From Robiginitalea myxolifaciens (GTDB taxonomy: Bacteria; Bacteroidota; Bacteroidia; Flavobacteriales; Flavobacteriaceae): 64,000 nt of DNA. Both the position numbers and the translations under genes were made by a program. The stretch spans positions 957,240-1,021,239 of the forward strand of contig NZ_FOYQ01000001.1 in assembly GCF_900115205.1 (NCBI RefSeq). The letters run 5' to 3'. Below the pieces are notes generated by a model that saw only the letters and a list, made by a program, of their open reading frames with translations, was not told the DNA's origin and made no database searches. This document shows positions 60,553 through 64,000 of this stretch, in pieces. Position 1 is the first letter of the stretch. Each line of letters begins with the position of its first letter.

Positions 60553-62196
60553 TTATTCCTCTCCCTTGGAGCCAGTTGAACCGGCAGCGGTATCCGCCTT
60601 CATCTTAAGGGTAGGATATTCCACCCCTAACTGTTCCAAATAGGTCTCATATCTGGTCTCGTCGTAGTAATACTTCTCGAGTTCCGGCCGGAAGGTTTCC
60701 ATGATGGCCGTATTCCGCTCTATGGGTGGCGGATCGTTCTCCGTGATCATGGGACGATATTCCGTTTCCTTTTGTTGGACATCGGTAAAGTAGGCCTTGG
60801 CCTCGTCGACCAATTCCGGTTTCATCAAAAAGTCGAGCATGGTCATAGCCACTACCTTGGCTCCGGCCGTAGCGCCTTTATGGGCGATTGGTGTGGCCAT
60901 AGTGATGGCATTTGACCAGTGATGACCTTGCAAGCCCGGGATATTGGATGGAAAACGCAGGGTAACGGTAGGTACCGTCCAACTAACATCTCCAATATCG
61001 TCAGACCCGCCGCTAACGGGATTGACCACGGGCAGGCCCAACGGAGCCAGTTCAGTAGCCAGGCCTGTGGTGTCCCTTGAATTCACTTCTTTTTGAACGG
61101 CTACGGCAAGTTGCTGGTCCTCCTCCGACCAGGTGGGCAAGCCCACGACCTGGATGTTGTCGTACATTTTCTCGGCGATTACCTTGTTGAAGTGACGCGG
61201 CCAGGCGGCACCCACTACCTTGGAGGTCAATTCGGTATCGGTCATCAGGGCCGCCCCTTGGGCGATGTTATTGGCATCCGCATACATATCCATAATCCCT
61301 TCGTAGGTTACGTCCCTGAGGTAAAACCAGATCGAAGCCTTGGACGGAACCACATTGGGCTGGTCGCCGGCATCCGTAAATATGGAATGGGAACGCTTCA
61401 GCGGGTGCAGGTGTTCTCGTTTGTAGTTCCACCCGATGTTCATGAGCTCGGCGGCATCCAGCGCACTGCGTCCGCGCCAGGGCGATCCGGCAGAATGCGC
61501 GGCCTCCCCGTCAAAGGAGTATTCCACGGAAATTAAACCTGTCCCGCGGGCCTGTCCATAACTCACTGCCATATTACTGCTTACGTGGGTAAAGATGCAC
61601 ATATCGATGCCTTCAAAATAGCCATCGCGTACATACCAGGCTTTGGCGGCAACCAGCTCCTCGGCAATCCCGGGCCAGATTTTCAGGGTGCCTCCGATAT
61701 TGGCATCCTTCATCGATTGCTGTACGGCCAGGGCTGCCGTGATGTTTAAAGGGAGTCCGGAATTATGCCCTTCTCCATGTCCGGGGGCCCCTTCGACCAT
61801 GGGTTTGTGATAGGCTACTCCAGGGTATTGGGAGGCTTTGGGAATGCAGTCTACATCGCTACCCAGAGCAATGACCGGTCCGGGTCCATTAGACCAGCTT
61901 GCCATCCAGGCTGTAGGAATCCCGGAAATTCCATATTCAATTTCGAAACCGGCTTCTTCGAGGATACCCGTCAGGTATTTTGAGGATTCCACTTCGTGAA
62001 AACCCAGTTCGGCAAAGCTGAAGATTTTATCGACCATGACCTGGGTATTCTTGTGGCGGTTCTGGACTTCTGTCGCCACCGTCTCCTTTTGTTTGCGGAT
62101 AGCGGAATTGGAATATTTCTTTTGAGCAGTTAGTGACAGGCCGCTCCCAAGGAAAAGCAGGAGCAGGATGCTGGCGATAATGGTTGGATTTTTCAA
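60553..62196 (-). CDS. M20-family amidohydrolase (AbgB-like), exported
   Basis: A signal peptide (MKNPTIIASILLLLFLGSGL then SLTAQ) precedes a 520-residue M20 peptidase of the aminoacyl/p-aminobenzoyl-glutamate hydrolase group. Metal ligands are visible in SDVDCIP, the GAPGHGEGHNSG loop (the usual GHD/HxCG region), WPGIAEELVAAKAW and the C-terminal LQGHHWSNAITMATP histidine; a dimerisation lid lies around VEYSFDGEAAHSAGSPW. It probably splits an amide bond in a periplasmic peptide or acylated amino acid. It lies 28 bases after the penicillin acylase gene on the same strand. Confidence 0.9.
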   Translation of the reverse strand: MKNPTIIASILLLLFLGSGLSLTAQKKYSNSAIRKQKETVATEVQNRHKNTQVMVDKIFSFAELGFHEVESSKYLTGILEEAGFEIEYGISGIPTAWMASWSNGPGPVIALGSDVDCIPKASQYPGVAYHKPMVEGAPGHGEGHNSGLPLNITAALAVQQSMKDANIGGTLKIWPGIAEELVAAKAWYVRDGYFEGIDMCIFTHVSSNMAVSYGQARGTGLISVEYSFDGEAAHSAGSPWRGRSALDAAELMNIGWNYKREHLHPLKRSHSIFTDAGDQPNVVPSKASIWFYLRDVTYEGIMDMYADANNIAQGAALMTDTELTSKVVGAAWPRHFNKVIAEKMYDNIQVVGLPTWSEEDQQLAVAVQKEVNSRDTTGLATELAPLGLPVVNPVSGGSDDIGDVSWTVPTVTLRFPSNIPGLQGHHWSNAITMATPIAHKGATAGAKVVAMTMLDFLMKPELVDEAKAYFTDVQQKETEYRPMITENDPPPIERNTAIMETFRPELEKYYYDETRYETYLEQLGVEYPTLKMKADTAAGSTGSKGEE

Positions 62197-62224
62197 GGTG
62201 TATCGGGTTGATTTAGCTCATAAT

Positions 62225-64000
62225 TTACAAATTCCCGGGAATTAGCAGCTCCTTTTCATAGGCGTATTTCAAGACGGAATCCCGGGAATAAGGCATCGGG
62301 AAATACTGGTCCTCGGCCCAGGGCTCAAAGAGGTTGTCGTAAAAGGGGCTTTCGGGATCTCCGGATTGTCCCGGGCTGTTCGTGCCCAGGGTCCGATCCC
62401 AGTCGCCCACCGGGACCAGCATCCGAAACGACGCCCCGCTGGTTTGCTGGTAATTATTTCCTGTTGACCCCGGCGTATATCCATTTCCTCCCCTTGGTAG
62501 TGGTCCCAGGTCGGTTTTGGTTCTTTCCTCCTGGGAAATCAAACTACTCAGGGGATGTTCCATGAACGTGTGTTTCAGATTTTCCTGACCGTATTGCCAG
62601 GAGCCCATATCCGCGCCAAGGCGCTGGGATAAGTCGGCCACCGACCGCTGGAAGCAATCAACGAGGAAAGCGTCTCGGGCAGCAACACTCCCAAATCGCG
62701 AACCCGGTTCCCGGATCCATTGTAAAATCCGCTCCAGTTGTATGCTGGAAAGGTAAGGTTTGGCTTTTTCAGGCATGAATGCTTCCCAGGCCGATCTTCT
62801 AAGGGTGTTTTCAAAATTGACATAAATGGCTGCAGCCACGGAATTTGGTTCAAGGCGATAATCCCAGGTTTTCAAGACGTCCCGGGCAGCTACCGCCTGG
62901 CCTGCTACCTCCAGATCCATTAAATAAGGGGTCAATTCGCGAGCAGGCAAAGAAGTTACATCTACTTGCAAGGCCATCATTTCTTCCATAGAAAATGGAC
63001 CTTCCCCTTCAAGGACTTCTTCGATACGGTCGCCCCGGAACGGATCACTCCATTCAAAGCCTATGGCATCCCAATGCGTATAGTCTTCCGGAGTCACGTT
63101 TTGGTTTGCTGTGGCAATATATCCCGACGCCGGATTCTCGATATGGGGTTTTTGGGGTATGGGCAAATACCCTTCCCATTCAAACCGCCCGTCTCCGGGT
63201 ACAGGTACCAACCCGGAATAATTCCGGCGGATTGGGGCAATTCCTACCGCTTGCCAGCCGATAACCCCTGAAGTATCTGCCCAGATCATGTTTTCCCCCG
63301 GAATATGGCTGTAGGAGCAAGCATCCCTGAATTCCTCCCAGGTTCTCGCCTGATCCATTCTCAGGGAAGCCAGATAGGGCGAACCCCCGGGTTCCATCCA
63401 GGCACATCGCACTGCGTAAGCAAGGTTACGCACGGAATCCTGATAAACTACGGGGCCATGCCGGCTGTATTTCAGGGAAACCGGTACCGGGTCCTTCCCC
63501 TTAACCGGAATCTCCTCTTCAATAACCTCCATAGCGACCCACTGACCTTGATAAAAATATTCATCCGGAGCCTCCGGATTGGTCTTATAAACCATAAGAT
63601 CTTCTCCATCGGTACTGTACACAGTAAGTCCCCAGGCGCCGTGTTGGTTATGTCCAATAGATATTCCGGGGATTTCCGGCTCCCCACCCCCAATGACATC
63701 CCAGCCCGGTGCAACCAGATGCGCCATGTATCGTAAAGAGGGTACGGCTATCCTCCGGTGCGGGTCATTGGCCATAAAAGGAAGGCCATTAGCCATGCGG
63801 GAAGCCTCGACTACCCAGTTATTGCTTCCCAGGGAAAGGCTGTCGGCCAGGGAGGGGCCGTTATAAACCGCCAGGTCAGCTTCCTCAAATTTTACGGATT
63901 GCCGGTAGGCATTATAAAGCTCGAGGATATCGGCTTCCAGAGCATCCGAATCAATTTTCCCGTGCAGGGTAAGGTCGGGGCTTTTGGGATGAAACCAGAG
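62225..64000 (-). CDS. Penicillin acylase-family hydrolase (start outside window)
   Basis: N-terminal nucleophile hydrolase of the penicillin/aculeacin/homoserine-lactone acylase family. The frame is open to the right edge of the window, so the gene begins beyond 64000. The autocatalytic serine lies at 63824-63826 in LGSNNWVVEASR, which marks the start of the beta chain; to its right is the end of the alpha chain and spacer (YNAYRQSVKFEEADL). Beta-chain motifs include NDPHRRIAVPS, YTNGPS-type turns and HIPGENMIWADTSGVIGWQA. The periplasmic enzyme probably cleaves amides of acylated amino acids or lactones. The downstream M20 gene may act on its products. Confidence 0.92.
   Translation of the reverse strand, partial: LWFHPKSPDLTLHGKIDSDALEADILELYNAYRQSVKFEEADLAVYNGPSLADSLSLGSNNWVVEASRMANGLPFMANDPHRRIAVPSLRYMAHLVAPGWDVIGGGEPEIPGISIGHNQHGAWGLTVYSTDGEDLMVYKTNPEAPDEYFYQGQWVAMEVIEEEIPVKGKDPVPVSLKYSRHGPVVYQDSVRNLAYAVRCAWMEPGGSPYLASLRMDQARTWEEFRDACSYSHIPGENMIWADTSGVIGWQAVGIAPIRRNYSGLVPVPGDGRFEWEGYLPIPQKPHIENPASGYIATANQNVTPEDYTHWDAIGFEWSDPFRGDRIEEVLEGEGPFSMEEMMALQVDVTSLPARELTPYLMDLEVAGQAVAARDVLKTWDYRLEPNSVAAAIYVNFENTLRRSAWEAFMPEKAKPYLSSIQLERILQWIREPGSRFGSVAARDAFLVDCFQRSVADLSQRLGADMGSWQYGQENLKHTFMEHPLSSLISQEERTKTDLGPLPRGGNGYTPGSTGNNYQQTSGASFRMLVPVGDWDRTLGTNSPGQSGDPESPFYDNLFEPWAEDQYFPMPYSRDSVLKYAYEKELLIPGNL

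Noticed and set aside
1-64000. CRISPR arrays, insertion sequences, rRNA genes
   Set aside because: No regularly spaced direct repeats, transposase genes or rRNA segments were seen on either strand.

Overview
The window reads as chromosomal DNA of a marine member of the Flavobacteriaceae (Bacteroidota). Four things point there: promoter boxes of the Bacteroidota type (TAnnTTTG, once with a TTG box 19 bases upstream), carboxypeptidase-regulatory-like domains on TonB-dependent receptors, a type IX secretion-like C-terminal tail, and families common in that group (DUF6090, RidA lipoproteins, sortilin-like propeller hydrolases). I cannot name the genus; base composition is moderate, near 50 percent GC by eye. 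No rRNA, insertion sequence, phage, CRISPR array or origin is visible. One tRNA, tRNA-Arg(CCT), lies at 28.9 kb.

Layout. 1-6.7 kb: a DUF1501 protein whose start lies before the window, metG, a histone-deacetylase-fold hydrolase, ferritin, a cysteine/lysine-rich mini-protein and a tail-less SSB. 6.9-13 kb: a peptide-scavenging operon (M28 peptidase, serine hydrolase lipoprotein, 1,050-residue propeller protein). 13-21.5 kb: zinc-ribbon and CBS proteins, a membrane M28 peptidase, an epimerase, a TPR protein, a trehalase operon and SDR-type threonine dehydrogenase. 21.5-26.5 kb: a minus-strand polyamine operon (speA, speB, deoxyhypusine-synthase-like gene, acidic protein) followed by a protease-RimK fusion. 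27-31 kb: moaE-moaC, a tRNA, and a DUF4242 regulator/secreted-protein pair.

32.5-48.9 kb is the most unusual part: a divergent nonribosomal peptide locus. Leftward run a HupE/UreJ-type membrane protein, a C-A-T-E-C-T-TE synthetase whose second module has no adenylation domain, and a 4'-phosphopantetheinyl transferase. Rightward run a free-standing carrier protein, a second synthetase, a small exported-looking protein and a TonB-dependent receptor. In the second synthetase the adenylation domain (specificity code reads as Asn/Asp) is interrupted between motifs A8 and A9 by about 340 residues of a PP-loop ATP-pyrophosphatase resembling N-acetyl-sugar amidotransferases, with two CxxC pairs and an SGGKDS loop. 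The receptor and HupE-like protein suggest, but do not prove, a metal-binding product.

49-64 kb: an ECF sigma factor with two small membrane proteins, a second TonB-dependent receptor, a TolB-like/DUF6090/RidA group, an XRE regulator-membrane protein pair with a palindrome-flanked promoter, and a second peptide-degradation group (a paralogue of the 10-kb propeller protein, an M20 amidohydrolase, and a penicillin acylase that runs off the window end).
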